Positions 14,048-25,085 of a DNA stretch of 64,000 bases are shown here, piece by piece; the first letter of the stretch is position 1, and each line of letters opens with the position of its first letter. Source of the DNA: Streptomyces cupreus (GTDB taxonomy: Bacteria; Actinomycetota; Actinomycetes; Streptomycetales; Streptomycetaceae). Under the pieces are notes generated by a model. It ran no database searches and was not told the DNA's origin. It was given only the letters and a program-made list of their open reading frames with translations. The stretch is from assembly GCF_014257025.1 (NCBI RefSeq), contig NZ_JACMSF010000034.1, positions 34,157 to 98,156 of the forward strand. The letters run 5' to 3'. The translations under genes were made by a program, and so were the position numbers.

Positions 14048-15847
14048 ATGCGTCTTTCCGTCGCACGCAAGCTGTCGGTCCTCGCGGTCTCTGCCGCCGT
14101 GGTGTCGGTGGGGGCGGCGGCGCCTCCCACCGCTTCCGGTACGGCCGTCGAGAAGGTCCCCGTCGCCGTGGGCTACGGCGGCGCCGTGGCGAGCGTCGAC
14201 GCGGACGCCTCCGCCGCCGGGATCGAGGTGCTGAAGAAGGGCGGCAACGCCGTCGACGCGGCCGTCGCCACCGCCGCCGCGCTGGGCGTCACCGAGCCCT
14301 ACTCCGCGGGCATCGGAGGAGGCGGCTACTTCGTCTACTACGACGCGGGGTCCCGTACGGTACGCACGATCGACGGCCGTGAGACCGCCCCGCTGAGCGC
14401 GGACTCCGGGCTGTTCCTGGAGAACGGCAAGCCGCTCGCCTTCGCCGACGCCGTCAGCAGCGGCCTCGGTGTCGGGACGCCGGGCACACCCGCGACCTGG
14501 CAGACGGCGCTGGACAAGTGGGGCAGCAAGAAGCTCGGGAGCCTGCTCAAGCCGGCCGAGCGCCTCGCCCGCGAGGGCTTCGTGGTCGACGACACCTTCC
14601 GCGCGCAGACCGCCGCGAACGAGAAGCGGTTCCGCTACTTCCCCGACACCACCGAGCTGTTCCTGCCCGGCGGGTCGCTCCCGGTCGTCGGCTCCACCTT
14701 CAAGAACCCCGATCTCGCCCGTACCTACAAGCAGTTGGGCCGGGAAGGAGCGCGCGCGCTGTACCGCGGCGACCTCGCCGAGGACATCGTGAACACGGTC
14801 AACAAGCCGCCCGTGGACCCCGCTACCGGCTGGAACGCCCGCCCCGGCGACCTCACCGCCAAGGACCTCTCCGCCTACCGCGTCAAACTCCAGGCGCCCA
14901 CGAAGACCTCGTACCGCGGTCTCGACGTCTACTCCATGGCGCCCTCTTCCTCCGGTGGCACGACTGTCGGTGAGGCTCTCAACATCGTTGAGCGGACCGA
15001 CCTTTCGAAGGCGAGCGAGGTCCAGTACCTGCATCGCTACATCGAGGCGAGCCGGATCGCGTTCGCCGACCGAGGGCGCTGGGTGGGCGACCCCGCCTTC
15101 GAGGACGTACCGACGAAGGAGCTGCTGTCGCAGCGGTACGCCGACTCCCGGGAATGCCTGATCAAGGACGACGCCGTGCTGACGAGCCCGCTCGCGCCGG
15201 GGGACCCGCGCAACCCGGCCGCCTGCGACGCGGGTGGTACGGCGGCCCCGACGACGTACGAGGGCGACAGCACGACCCATCTGACGGTGGCCGACAAGTG
15301 GGGCAACGTGGTCTCGTACACGCTGACCATCGAGCAGACCGGCGGCAGCGGCATCACGGTCCCGGGCCGCGGCTTCATCCTCAACAACGAGCTGACGGAC
15401 TTCTCCTTCGCCCCCGCCAACCCAGCCGTTCACGACCCGAATCTGCCGGGTCCGGGCAAGCGGCCGCGCTCCTCCATGTCCCCGACGATCGTTCTCGACC
15501 AGCACGGCAGGCCCGTCGTGGCGCTCGGTTCGCCCGGTGGCGCCACCATCATCACAACGGTGCTGCAGACCCTGACCGGCTTCCTCGACCGTGGACAGCC
15601 GCTCGTCGACGCCATCGCCGCGCCGCGCGCCAGCCAGCGCAACCAGACGACCACCGAGCTCGAACCCGGGCTGTACAACAGCCCGTTGAGGGCACAGCTG
15701 GAGTCGATCGGGCACGGCTTCCGGCTCAATCCCGAGATCGGCGCGGCCACCGGCGTCCAGCGACTGCCGGACGGCAAGTGGCTCGCCGCCGCCGAGAAGG
15801 CACGCCGGGGCGGCGGCTCGGCGATGGTCGTGCACCCGGCGCCGTAG
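14048..15847 (+). CDS. ggt: Secreted gamma-glutamyltransferase
   Basis: A 599-residue N-terminal-nucleophile hydrolase that transfers or hydrolyses gamma-glutamyl groups, for example of glutathione analogues or poly-gamma-glutamate, outside the cell. A Sec signal peptide covers about residues 1-30 (basic start, then LSVLAVSAAVVSVGAAAPPT). The self-cleavage and catalytic Thr is in DSTTHLTVADKWGN. GIGGGGYFVYYD, NNELTDFS and RPRSSMSPT are family motifs. ATG 14048 has GGAGG (14038-14042) 5 bases ahead, so it is preferred over GTG 14042. The stop codon ends at 15847, and the opposing Clp gene ends at 15848, with no base between them. A second, signal-less GGT-like gene lies at 42126-43949. Confidence 0.93.
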   Translation: MRLSVARKLSVLAVSAAVVSVGAAAPPTASGTAVEKVPVAVGYGGAVASVDADASAAGIEVLKKGGNAVDAAVATAAALGVTEPYSAGIGGGGYFVYYDAGSRTVRTIDGRETAPLSADSGLFLENGKPLAFADAVSSGLGVGTPGTPATWQTALDKWGSKKLGSLLKPAERLAREGFVVDDTFRAQTAANEKRFRYFPDTTELFLPGGSLPVVGSTFKNPDLARTYKQLGREGARALYRGDLAEDIVNTVNKPPVDPATGWNARPGDLTAKDLSAYRVKLQAPTKTSYRGLDVYSMAPSSSGGTTVGEALNIVERTDLSKASEVQYLHRYIEASRIAFADRGRWVGDPAFEDVPTKELLSQRYADSRECLIKDDAVLTSPLAPGDPRNPAACDAGGTAAPTTYEGDSTTHLTVADKWGNVVSYTLTIEQTGGSGITVPGRGFILNNELTDFSFAPANPAVHDPNLPGPGKRPRSSMSPTIVLDQHGRPVVALGSPGGATIITTVLQTLTGFLDRGQPLVDAIAAPRASQRNQTTTELEPGLYNSPLRAQLESIGHGFRLNPEIGAATGVQRLPDGKWLAAAEKARRGGGSAMVVHPAP

Positions 15848-18388
<2,541 letters not shown>

Positions 18389-18509
18389 CGGATCCGTACC
18401 TTCGTTGACGACGTACCGGAGTCGGGTAACCCGGACATGGTGCGCTTATGTCACGATGGCATGTTCTGTTGCGGTGGGCACGTTCTGGCGCCTACGGACG
18501 GGGCCTGCG

Positions 18510-19277
18510 TCACCTGGCCGTCAGAATCCTTGGGCCCTCTTCTGTAATCGCCACCGTGTGCTCCACGTGCGCCGCCCTCGATCCGTCGTTCGACTTGAGG
18601 GTCCAGCCGTCCGGGGCCGCGTGGTAGCCGTCCTTGCCGCCCGTGATCAGCATCGGCTCGATCGCCAGGGCCATGCCGTGGCGCAGGGGCATGCCTCGGC
18701 GGGGGCGGCCCTCGTTCGGGACCCCGGGGTCCTCGTGCATCTGGCGGCCGATGCCATGGCCGCCGAAGCCGTCGGGGATGCCGTAGCCCGCCTCGCGGCA
18801 GACCGTGCCGATGGCGTGGGCGATGTCGCCGATGCGGTTGCCGACCACGGCCGCCTCGATGCCGGCGGCCAGGGCACGCTCGGCCGTGTCGATCAGGCGC
18901 AGGTCCGCCGGGCGCGGCCTGCCCACGGTGAAGGTGATCGCCGAGTCACCGGCCCAGCCGCCCAGTTGGGCGCCGAAGTCGATGGACACCAGGTCGCCGT
19001 CGCGCAGGCGGTACGCGGTGGGGATGCCGTGCACGATCGCGTCGTTCACCGAGGCGCAGATGACGGCGGGGAACGGGGTCGGCGCGAAGGACGGGCGGTA
19101 GCCGAGGAAGGGGGATGTCGCGCCCGCCTCCCGCAGGACGGCATGGGCCACCTCGTCCAGCTCCCGCAGGGAAACGCCCACGTCAGCGGCTTCTCGTACG
19201 GCTGTCAGGCCGCGGGCGACGACCTGGCCCGCCTCGTACATGGCATCGATCGATGTGTCCGTCTTCAGTTCCACCAT
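18510..19277 (-). CDS. map: Methionine aminopeptidase type I
   Basis: A 255-residue cytosolic metallopeptidase that removes N-terminal Met. The five metal ligands can be placed: Asp in VSIDFGAQ, Asp in GDSAITFTVG, His in GGHGIGRQMHE, Glu in AIEPMLI and Glu in VEHTVAITEEG. It lacks the N-terminal zinc-finger extension. ATG 19277 (MVELKTDT) is preferred to the longer reading. A TATAGT -10 box ends 7 bases before this ATG, so the mRNA is probably leaderless; no Shine-Dalgarno is present. It is divergent from a small XRE gene with only 32 bases between the two starts. Streptomyces usually has more than one map gene; this looks like an accessory copy. Confidence 0.92.
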   Translation of the reverse strand: MVELKTDTSIDAMYEAGQVVARGLTAVREAADVGVSLRELDEVAHAVLREAGATSPFLGYRPSFAPTPFPAVICASVNDAIVHGIPTAYRLRDGDLVSIDFGAQLGGWAGDSAITFTVGRPRPADLRLIDTAERALAAGIEAAVVGNRIGDIAHAIGTVCREAGYGIPDGFGGHGIGRQMHEDPGVPNEGRPRRGMPLRHGMALAIEPMLITGGKDGYHAAPDGWTLKSNDGSRAAHVEHTVAITEEGPRILTAR

Positions 19278-19284
19278 GCCAATT

Positions 19285-19303
19285 ACTATACCGGTATTAG
19301 AAT
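19285..19303. promoter_or_regulatory. Overlapping divergent leaderless promoters with a shared dyad
   Basis: Between the map and XRE starts lie a minus-strand -10 box TATAGT (19285-19290), a plus-strand -10 box TAGAAT (19298-19303), and between them the perfect 10-bp palindrome ATACCGGTAT (19288-19297). Each -10 box is 6-7 bases from its ATG, so both transcripts should begin at or next to the start codon. A protein bound to the dyad would block both. Confidence 0.7.
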
Positions 19304-19309
19304 GGCGGC

Positions 19310-19561
19310 ATGGTGCGTAACCCCTTGACACCCGAAGAGCGCGAGCGCGGTGAGCGGCTCGGGCGGCTGCTCCGCGAGGCCCGCGGTGGCCGCAGCATGG
19401 CGGAGGTCGCGGCCAGCGCCGGTGTCTCTGCCGAGACCCTCCGCAAGATCGAGACCGGGCGGGCGCCGACCCCGGCCTTCTTCACGGTGGCCGCGCTGGC
19501 TCGGGCGCTCGGGCTCTCGATGGACGAGCTGGCCGGATTGTGCACGCCGGTCGGCGTGTGA
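19310..19561 (+). CDS. Small XRE-family regulator
   Basis: An 83-residue protein made up almost wholly of one Cro/C1-type HTH (residues 14-75; GRSMAEVAASAGVSAETLRK, then IETGRAPTPAFFTVAALARA). There is no effector domain. A TAGAAT -10 box 6 bases before ATG 19310 and the absence of a ribosome site indicate a leaderless mRNA. It is divergent from map and shares the dyad between them, so it probably represses itself and map. Head-to-head map/XRE pairs are, to my recollection, common in Streptomyces. Confidence 0.85.
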   Translation: MVRNPLTPEERERGERLGRLLREARGGRSMAEVAASAGVSAETLRKIETGRAPTPAFFTVAALARALGLSMDELAGLCTPVGV

Positions 19562-19694
19562 GTCCGCGCCCGCACGTCACGTACCGGCAGGGCGGGCGTA
19601 CTCTGCGTCCCGCCGGAAAACTCCCTGTAGCTTCTTCGTAACACGACTGGTGTTGCCTACGGACCGGAGTGCTCCGGTCTGGCGGGAGTTGGGC

Positions 19695-21080
19695 ATGGCT
19701 GTGGAACAACTCCCTACTCATGTACGGGAGTTCGCGAACTACCTGAACGGCCTGACGGCGCGCCTCGATCAGGGCGGCGGCTGGTGCGGGGTGTTCTGGC
19801 AGCGCGATCCGGACGGCATGCGCGCCTGCCTCGACGGGCGTGAGGTACCGCCGTGGGACGTGGTCGAGGCGCTTCTGCAGGATCTCGCCTCGGAGTACGG
19901 CCCCGAAGCCGCCCGCGCCGAGGTGGAGGGAGCGCGAGGGCTGCACTCTGCCGCGCTCTTCGCCTACGACGCCCGCCCCGGCGGCCGGGACGCCCTCGGC
20001 GACCGGCTCGACGTGATGCTCCGCGAGCAGCGGTACGCCGCGGAACGGCAGGCGGAGCTGGGCCGGTCGCTGTCCGCGGCGACCAGCCAGGAACACGCGG
20101 ACGCTCTTCGCCTCGATCTCGCCTGGGCGCGTGACGATCACACGCGAGCCACTGCCAGGTGCGCCGAACTCCGTTCACGGATGGCCGAGTTGGACCGACG
20201 GTCGGCGAGCGGGCAGACGGAGGCCATACGGCGAGAGCGCGCCGGGGGAGGGGCCGTGCTCGCCGTCGACGGCGCCCGGATGCCCGCCCCGCGCGCCCCT
20301 GAGACCCCGGCCCGCATCCCCGAGCCCCAACCGGAACCCCCCGCCCCCAAGCAGCGCAAACGCCGCCGAGGCGGCGCCCGCTTCGCCGGCATGGTCGAGG
20401 AGGACGCCGCCCCCGTCGTCGTTCCGCCCACCGCCGTGCCATCCTTGCCCGAGCCGTCGGCCGGGGGCCGCCGTACCCCCCGAGGTGCCCGCTTCGCCGG
20501 TGCCGCCGAGGGCATGGAACCGGCGGAACCGCAGGTCGAGCACGTGGACGGCGCGGACCGGCGGGAGGTCGTGGGGGCCGTCGAGAGGCTGGTGCGGCTG
20601 CGCCATGAGGGCCGTAGCGGTGAGGCGCACGCGCTGCTCGCCGAGATCGCCTACTCCTCCCCCGGGCGCTACCCCCTGCTCGCCGTCGAACTCCAGCGGG
20701 CCGGGCTGGCCGCGGACTGGGCCACCCTGCTGTGGGAGGCCGCCTCGCTGCCCGCCGACCGGCTGGTCGCGGCGGCGGACGCGCTGGTCGCCGCGGGGAT
20801 GGGCGTGGACGGGGAGCAGATACTGCGGCAGGGAGTCGTCCGGACCGCCGACGAGATCGGGCGCGCAGTGCTGGGCCTCGCCGAGGAGGGGCGCCGACGC
20901 GAGGTGCGCGCCCTGCTCGACGCCTACGTCCGGGTCCGTACCCCCGAGGAGGCCGCCCGCAGCGTGGCCGCGGACCCGGGGACCCTCGTACCGTTGCTGC
21001 TGGAGGCCGCACGGGGTGTCTCGGACGAACGGCACTGGGATCTCGTCCACGCGCTGAGGGTCGCCGGATTCGCCGCCTGA
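19695..21080 (+). CDS. Large conserved Streptomyces protein, coiled-coil/low-complexity
   Basis: A 461-residue protein starting MAVEQLPTHVREFANYLNGL. The N-terminal 90 residues look like a folded DNA- or protein-binding unit (WCGVFWQRDPDGMRACLDGR). A helical coiled-coil region (about 95-170), a Pro/Ala-rich linker with two RxGARFAG motifs (GGARFAGMVEE and PRGARFAGAAE) and a C-terminal helical repeat region (about 285-461) follow. An upstream extension to 19350 is open but overlaps the XRE gene in another frame and is not used. I recognise the general type (long actinobacterial proteins of unknown role) but cannot give a function. It precedes the pyrimidine cluster on the same strand with a 158-bp gap and its own promoter region. 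Confidence 0.7.
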   Translation: MAVEQLPTHVREFANYLNGLTARLDQGGGWCGVFWQRDPDGMRACLDGREVPPWDVVEALLQDLASEYGPEAARAEVEGARGLHSAALFAYDARPGGRDALGDRLDVMLREQRYAAERQAELGRSLSAATSQEHADALRLDLAWARDDHTRATARCAELRSRMAELDRRSASGQTEAIRRERAGGGAVLAVDGARMPAPRAPETPARIPEPQPEPPAPKQRKRRRGGARFAGMVEEDAAPVVVPPTAVPSLPEPSAGGRRTPRGARFAGAAEGMEPAEPQVEHVDGADRREVVGAVERLVRLRHEGRSGEAHALLAEIAYSSPGRYPLLAVELQRAGLAADWATLLWEAASLPADRLVAAADALVAAGMGVDGEQILRQGVVRTADEIGRAVLGLAEEGRRREVRALLDAYVRVRTPEEAARSVAADPGTLVPLLLEAARGVSDERHWDLVHALRVAGFAA

Positions 21081-21146
21081 CCGGGTGGGCCACTCACCCA
21101 CAGGAGTGTGAAACCGGATCGACTCAGCGGGTTAACGACGATGGTC

Positions 21147-21211
21147 TTGGCAAGCCCGTCCGGGAGGCTTACGTTCGTGCCTCTACGGCCTGCGTCTACG
21201 GGCGTAGAGGC
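21147..21211 (+). promoter_or_regulatory. Promoter and inverted repeat ahead of the pyrimidine genes
   Basis: A TTGGCA -35 box (21147-21152), a 17-base spacer and a TACGTT -10 box (21170-21175) put the start point near 21182. The arms GCCTCTACG (21179-21187) and CGTAGAGGC (21203-21211) form a perfect 9-bp inverted repeat with 15 bases between them, directly over the start point. This is a good place for a repressor such as the PucR-type protein of the cluster, or for an RNA leader hairpin. Confidence 0.55.
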
Positions 21212-21238
21212 TCTGACGTCCCGCCGAAGGAGCAGCTC

Positions 21239-22081
21239 ATGGCCAACGTCGTACGTGCCGCTCTGGTCCAGGCCACCTGGACCGGCGACACCGAGTCCAT
21301 GGTGGCGAAACACGAGGAGCACGCCCGTGAGGCGGCCCGCCGGGGCGCCAAGGTGATCGGGTTCCAGGAAGTCTTCAACGCTCCCTACTTCTGTCAGGTG
21401 CAGGAGCCGGAGCACTACCGCTGGGCCGAGCCCGTGCCCGACGGGCCGACCGTGCGTCGTATGCAGAACCTCGCGCGCGAGACCGGCATGGTGATCGTGG
21501 TGCCGGTCTTCGAGATCGAGCAGTCCGGCTTCTACTACAACACCGCGGCCGTGATCGACGCCGACGGCTCCTACCTCGGCAAGTACCGCAAGCACCACAT
21601 CCCGCAGGTCAAGGGCTTCTGGGAGAAGTACTACTTCAAACCCGGAAACGCCGGCTGGCCGGTCTTCGACACCGCCGTCGGCAAGGTCGGCGTCTACATC
21701 TGCTACGACCGCCACTTCCCGGAGGGCTGGCGGCAACTCGGGCTCAACGGCGCCCAGTTGGTGTACAACCCGTCCGCCACGCACCGCGGGCTCTCCTCCC
21801 ATCTGTGGCGTCTTGAGCAGCCCGCGGCGGCCGTCGCCAACGAGTACTTCGTCGCGGCGATCAACCGCGTCGGCGTCGAGGAGTACGGCGACAACGACTT
21901 CTACGGCACGAGCTACTTCGTCGACCCGCGCGGACAGTTCGTGGGGGAGGTCGCGAGCGACAGCAAGGAGGAACTCCTCGTCCGCGACCTCGACTTCGCC
22001 GTCATCGAAGAGGTGCGGCAGCTGTGGGCCTTCTACCGCGACCGCCGCCCCGACGCCTACGAAGGGCTGGTGCAGCCGTGA
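21239..22081 (+). CDS. Beta-ureidopropionase-type nitrilase (copy 1)
   Basis: A 280-residue carbon-nitrogen hydrolase that would convert N-carbamoyl-beta-alanine (or N-carbamoyl amino acids) to the free amino acid, CO2 and ammonia. The Glu-Lys-Cys triad is seen in IGFQEVF, GKYRKHHIPQ and VYICYDRHFPEGWR. ATG 21239 has GAAGGAG 6 bases ahead. Its stop overlaps the ATG of the aminotransferase (TGATG), so the two are coupled: the beta-alanine made here would be the substrate of the next enzyme. A very similar paralogue of the same length lies at 25086-25928. Confidence 0.9.
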   Translation: MANVVRAALVQATWTGDTESMVAKHEEHAREAARRGAKVIGFQEVFNAPYFCQVQEPEHYRWAEPVPDGPTVRRMQNLARETGMVIVVPVFEIEQSGFYYNTAAVIDADGSYLGKYRKHHIPQVKGFWEKYYFKPGNAGWPVFDTAVGKVGVYICYDRHFPEGWRQLGLNGAQLVYNPSATHRGLSSHLWRLEQPAAAVANEYFVAAINRVGVEEYGDNDFYGTSYFVDPRGQFVGEVASDSKEELLVRDLDFAVIEEVRQLWAFYRDRRPDAYEGLVQP

Positions 22082-23367
22082 TGGCCGACGATCTGCTGGG
22101 ACGCCACCGCCGGGTGCTGCCGGACTGGCTCGCCCTCTACTACGAGGACCCGCTGGAGCTCACCCATGGCGAGGGCCGCCATGTCTGGGACTCCGAGGGC
22201 AACAAGTACCTCGACTTCTTCGGCGGCATCCTCACCACGATGACGGCGCACGCGCTGCCCGAGGTGACCAAGGCGGTCAGCGAACAGGCCGGGCGTATCA
22301 TCCACTCCTCGACCTTGTATCTGAACCGCCCCATGGTCGAACTCGCCGAGCGGATCGCCCAGTTGTCCGGCATCCCGGACGCCCGCGTCTTCTTCACCAC
22401 CTCCGGCACCGAGGCCAACGACACGGCCCTGCTGCTCGCGACGGCATACCGGCAGAGCAACACGATCCTCGCGATGCGCAACAGCTACCACGGCCGTTCC
22501 TTCAGCGCGGTCGGCATCACCGGCAACCGCGGCTGGTCCCCGACCTCCCTGTCCCCGCTCCAGACGCTGTACGTCCACGGCGGGGTGCGGACGCGGGGTC
22601 CGTACGCGGCGCTCAGCGACGAGGACTTCATCGCGGCCTGCGTCGAGGACCTCAAGGACCTGCTCGGCCACACCCGGGCGCCCGCGGCCCTGATCGCCGA
22701 GCCCGTCCAGGGCGTCGGCGGGTTCACCTCCCCGCCGGACGGCCTGTACGCGGCCTTCCGCGAGGTGCTCGCCGAGCGCGGCATCCTCTGGATCGCCGAC
22801 GAGGTGCAGACCGGCTGGGGCCGCACCGGCGACCACTTCTGGGGCTGGCAGGCGCATGGACGCAGCGGCCCGCCGGACATCGTCACCTTCGCCAAGGGCA
22901 TCGGCAACGGCATGTCCATCGGCGGGGTGATCGCCCGCGCCGAGATCATGAACTGCCTGGACGCCAACAGCATCTCGACGTTCGGCGGCACCCAGATCAC
23001 CATGGCGGCCGGGCTCGCCAACCTGACGTACCTCGTGGAACACGACCTCCAGGGCAACGCCCGGCGGGTCGGCGGGCTGCTCATCGAACGGCTGCGGGCG
23101 GTCGCCGCGCACGTGCCGTACGTACGGGAGGTGCGTGGGCGCGGGCTGATGATCGGCATCGAGCTGGCCGAACCCGGGACGGACCGGGCGGCACCCGAAG
23201 CGGCGGCGGCCGTGCTGGAGGCGGCCCGCGCGGAGGGACTCCTCATCGGCAAGGGCGGCGGCCATGACACCAGCGCGCTGCGGATCGCCCCGCCGCTGTC
23301 GCTGTCCGTCGCGGAGGCCGAGGAAGGTGCCGCGATCCTCGAACGCGCTCTGAGGAGCCTTCAGTAA
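22081..23367 (+). CDS. Class III PLP aminotransferase (beta-alanine/GABA type)
   Basis: A 428-residue class III aminotransferase of the AGXT2/beta-alanine-pyruvate type. It has the PLP phosphate-binding region SGTEANDTALL, Asp in ADEVQTGWGRTG and the Schiff-base Lys in VTFAKGIGNG. It is translationally coupled to the ureidopropionase upstream. In the pathway it would turn beta-alanine (or beta-aminoisobutyrate from thymine) into the semialdehyde. No semialdehyde dehydrogenase gene is present nearby. The PucR gene starts 12 bases after its stop. Confidence 0.9.
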   Translation: MADDLLGRHRRVLPDWLALYYEDPLELTHGEGRHVWDSEGNKYLDFFGGILTTMTAHALPEVTKAVSEQAGRIIHSSTLYLNRPMVELAERIAQLSGIPDARVFFTTSGTEANDTALLLATAYRQSNTILAMRNSYHGRSFSAVGITGNRGWSPTSLSPLQTLYVHGGVRTRGPYAALSDEDFIAACVEDLKDLLGHTRAPAALIAEPVQGVGGFTSPPDGLYAAFREVLAERGILWIADEVQTGWGRTGDHFWGWQAHGRSGPPDIVTFAKGIGNGMSIGGVIARAEIMNCLDANSISTFGGTQITMAAGLANLTYLVEHDLQGNARRVGGLLIERLRAVAAHVPYVREVRGRGLMIGIELAEPGTDRAAPEAAAAVLEAARAEGLLIGKGGGHDTSALRIAPPLSLSVAEAEEGAAILERALRSLQ

Positions 23368-23379
23368 GGGAACACCGCC

Positions 23380-24930
23380 ATGACCACCACCCTGGAACCC
23401 GCCCTGTCGGTCCGCCAGGTCCTCACCCTGGAGCGGGTGCTGGCCGGGGAGCCCGAGGTGGTGGCCGGCGCGGGCCAGCTCGACCGGCCGGTGCGCTGGG
23501 TGCATGTGGCCGAGGCCGCCGACGTCGGCGTGATGCTCAGCGGCGGCGAGATGGTGCTGACCACCGGGGTGCTGCTGGCCGGTGATGAGAGCGCCCAGGC
23601 CGAGTACATCCAGTCCCTGCACCGCGCGGAGGCCGCGGCCGTCGTCCTCGGACTCGGCCGCGCCTTCCCGGCCGCGCCGGATGTGATGCGCCGGGCGGCC
23701 GAGCGGTGCGGGCTGCCCATGGTGGTCCTGCACCGGCCCTTCCCCTTCGCCGAGTTGACCGAGGAGGTGCAGTCCCGGCTGGTACGGCGGAAGTTCGCCG
23801 CGGTCAGCCTCTCGGAGTCCGTGCGGACCGCCCTCACCGGCCTGATCACCGCGGGCGCCCCGCTCCAGCGCCTGCTCGACGAGATCGCCCAGCACAGCGC
23901 CTGCCCGGTCGTCGTCACCAACCTCGCCCACCGGGTGCTGGCCACCGCGGGGGAGCGCTCGGCCGTGGACGACGTGCTGCGCGACTGGGAACGCATCGCC
24001 CGGCAGGCCGGCGGCAGCGAGGGCGACGGCTGGATCCGTGCCGAACTCGGTGGCAGGGGCGAGCGCTGGGGCCGGATCGTCCTGTGCGGCCACCGCGGCG
24101 ACACCGCCACCGGACGGCTGCTCGCCGACCGAGCCGCCGAGGCCCTGGTCCTGCACCGCATGCTCGGCGGCAACTCCGCCCACACCTGGGAGGAACAGTC
24201 CGCGCAGAGCCTGCTGACCGACCTGGTCAGCGGGGTCGTACCGGCCAGGCAGTTGCTGCCACGGGCGCGGGCGGCCGGACTGCCCGTCAACCGGCGCACC
24301 TTCGTGCCGCTGGTCGTGCGGGGCGGCGAACCTGCCCAACTGGACCGGGTGCTGCGGATGGTGGGCCTCCCGGGAATCGTCGCCGAGCTCGCCGACTCGG
24401 TCACCGCCGTCCTGCTGAGCCTCGCCCGGGACCAGGACGCGAGCGTGCTCGCCGCCAACTTCGCGACCCGGCTGCGCTCGGAGGCGCCCCGCACGGTCGT
24501 GGCCGCCGCCGACCCCCGCGCCGCCTGGGACGACGTACCCGCGGGCCTGCGCGAGGCGCAGCATGTCGCCGACGCCGTGGCCGATTCCGCGGCCGCCCTG
24601 GACCTGCCGGTCGTGGTGCGGCTCAGGGACGTCCATCTACGCGGACTGGTCCGGCTGTTGCGGGACGACCCGCATGTGCAGTCCTTCGCGGAACGGGAGT
24701 TGGACGGGCTGCTGTGCGGCCCGGAGGAGGATCTGCTGGCGGTGCTGCGCACCTACCTCGCCACCGGCCGCAACAAGTCCCGCACCGCCCAGCTCCACCA
24801 TGTCTCCCGGCCCGCCCTCTACCGCCGCCTTGAGGCCATACAAGGCCGCCTCGGAGTGGACCTCGACGACTTCGAGCAGGCCGCCTCGGTGCACATCGCC
24901 CTGCTCGCACACGACGCGCAACAGGGTTGA
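23380..24930 (+). CDS. PucR-family transcriptional regulator
   Basis: A 516-residue regulator. The N-terminal PucR sensor domain (PF07905 type, residues about 8-130, LSVRQVLTLERVLAGEPEVV) is followed by a GGDEF-like/CdaR middle. The C-terminal HTH_30 domain covers the last 60 residues (TGRNKSRTAQLHHVSRPALY, then RRLEAIQGRLG). AAGGGA precedes ATG 23380. PucR proteins sense purine or pyrimidine catabolites and control the catabolic genes. It is embedded in the operon and is the obvious candidate to bind the repeats at 21179-21211 or 24928-25023. It may activate or repress; the sequence does not say. Confidence 0.92.
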   Translation: MTTTLEPALSVRQVLTLERVLAGEPEVVAGAGQLDRPVRWVHVAEAADVGVMLSGGEMVLTTGVLLAGDESAQAEYIQSLHRAEAAAVVLGLGRAFPAAPDVMRRAAERCGLPMVVLHRPFPFAELTEEVQSRLVRRKFAAVSLSESVRTALTGLITAGAPLQRLLDEIAQHSACPVVVTNLAHRVLATAGERSAVDDVLRDWERIARQAGGSEGDGWIRAELGGRGERWGRIVLCGHRGDTATGRLLADRAAEALVLHRMLGGNSAHTWEEQSAQSLLTDLVSGVVPARQLLPRARAAGLPVNRRTFVPLVVRGGEPAQLDRVLRMVGLPGIVAELADSVTAVLLSLARDQDASVLAANFATRLRSEAPRTVVAAADPRAAWDDVPAGLREAQHVADAVADSAAALDLPVVVRLRDVHLRGLVRLLRDDPHVQSFAERELDGLLCGPEEDLLAVLRTYLATGRNKSRTAQLHHVSRPALYRRLEAIQGRLGVDLDDFEQAASVHIALLAHDAQQG

Positions 24931-25023
24931 AACATGCGACGACCTGGGAAAACGGCGGTGAAACATGGGCCCACGAGGGGGTGACACCGTGGCACGCCGG
25001 ATGCCCGCAGACGTGACACCGTG
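24928..25023 (+). promoter_or_regulatory. Two pairs of direct repeats before the second pyrimidine operon
   Basis: TGAAACATG occurs at 24928-24936 and 24959-24967, 31 bp apart. GTGACACCGTG occurs at 24981-24991 and 25013-25023, 32 bp apart. Both spacings are close to three helical turns, so paired sites lie on one face of the DNA. They fill the 155-bp gap between the PucR stop and the second ureidopropionase gene. A possible TAGTCT -10 box is at 25051-25056. This looks like an activator array, with PucR as the likely ligand. Confidence 0.55.
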
Positions 25024-25085
25024 CAACTCAAAGACCTTTTTCGGACTTCCTAGTCTTCTCGCACACCGAGCGACCGGAGGTCCCG

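Noticed and set aside
14012..15835. A 607-codon minus-strand open frame opposite ggt
   Set aside because: Antisense shadow; the ggt frame has complete family motifs, a signal peptide and a ribosome site.
22057..24636. An 859-codon minus-strand open frame opposite the aminotransferase and PucR genes
   Set aside because: It is Gly/His/Arg-rich with no domain, the typical antisense shadow of high-GC coding DNA.
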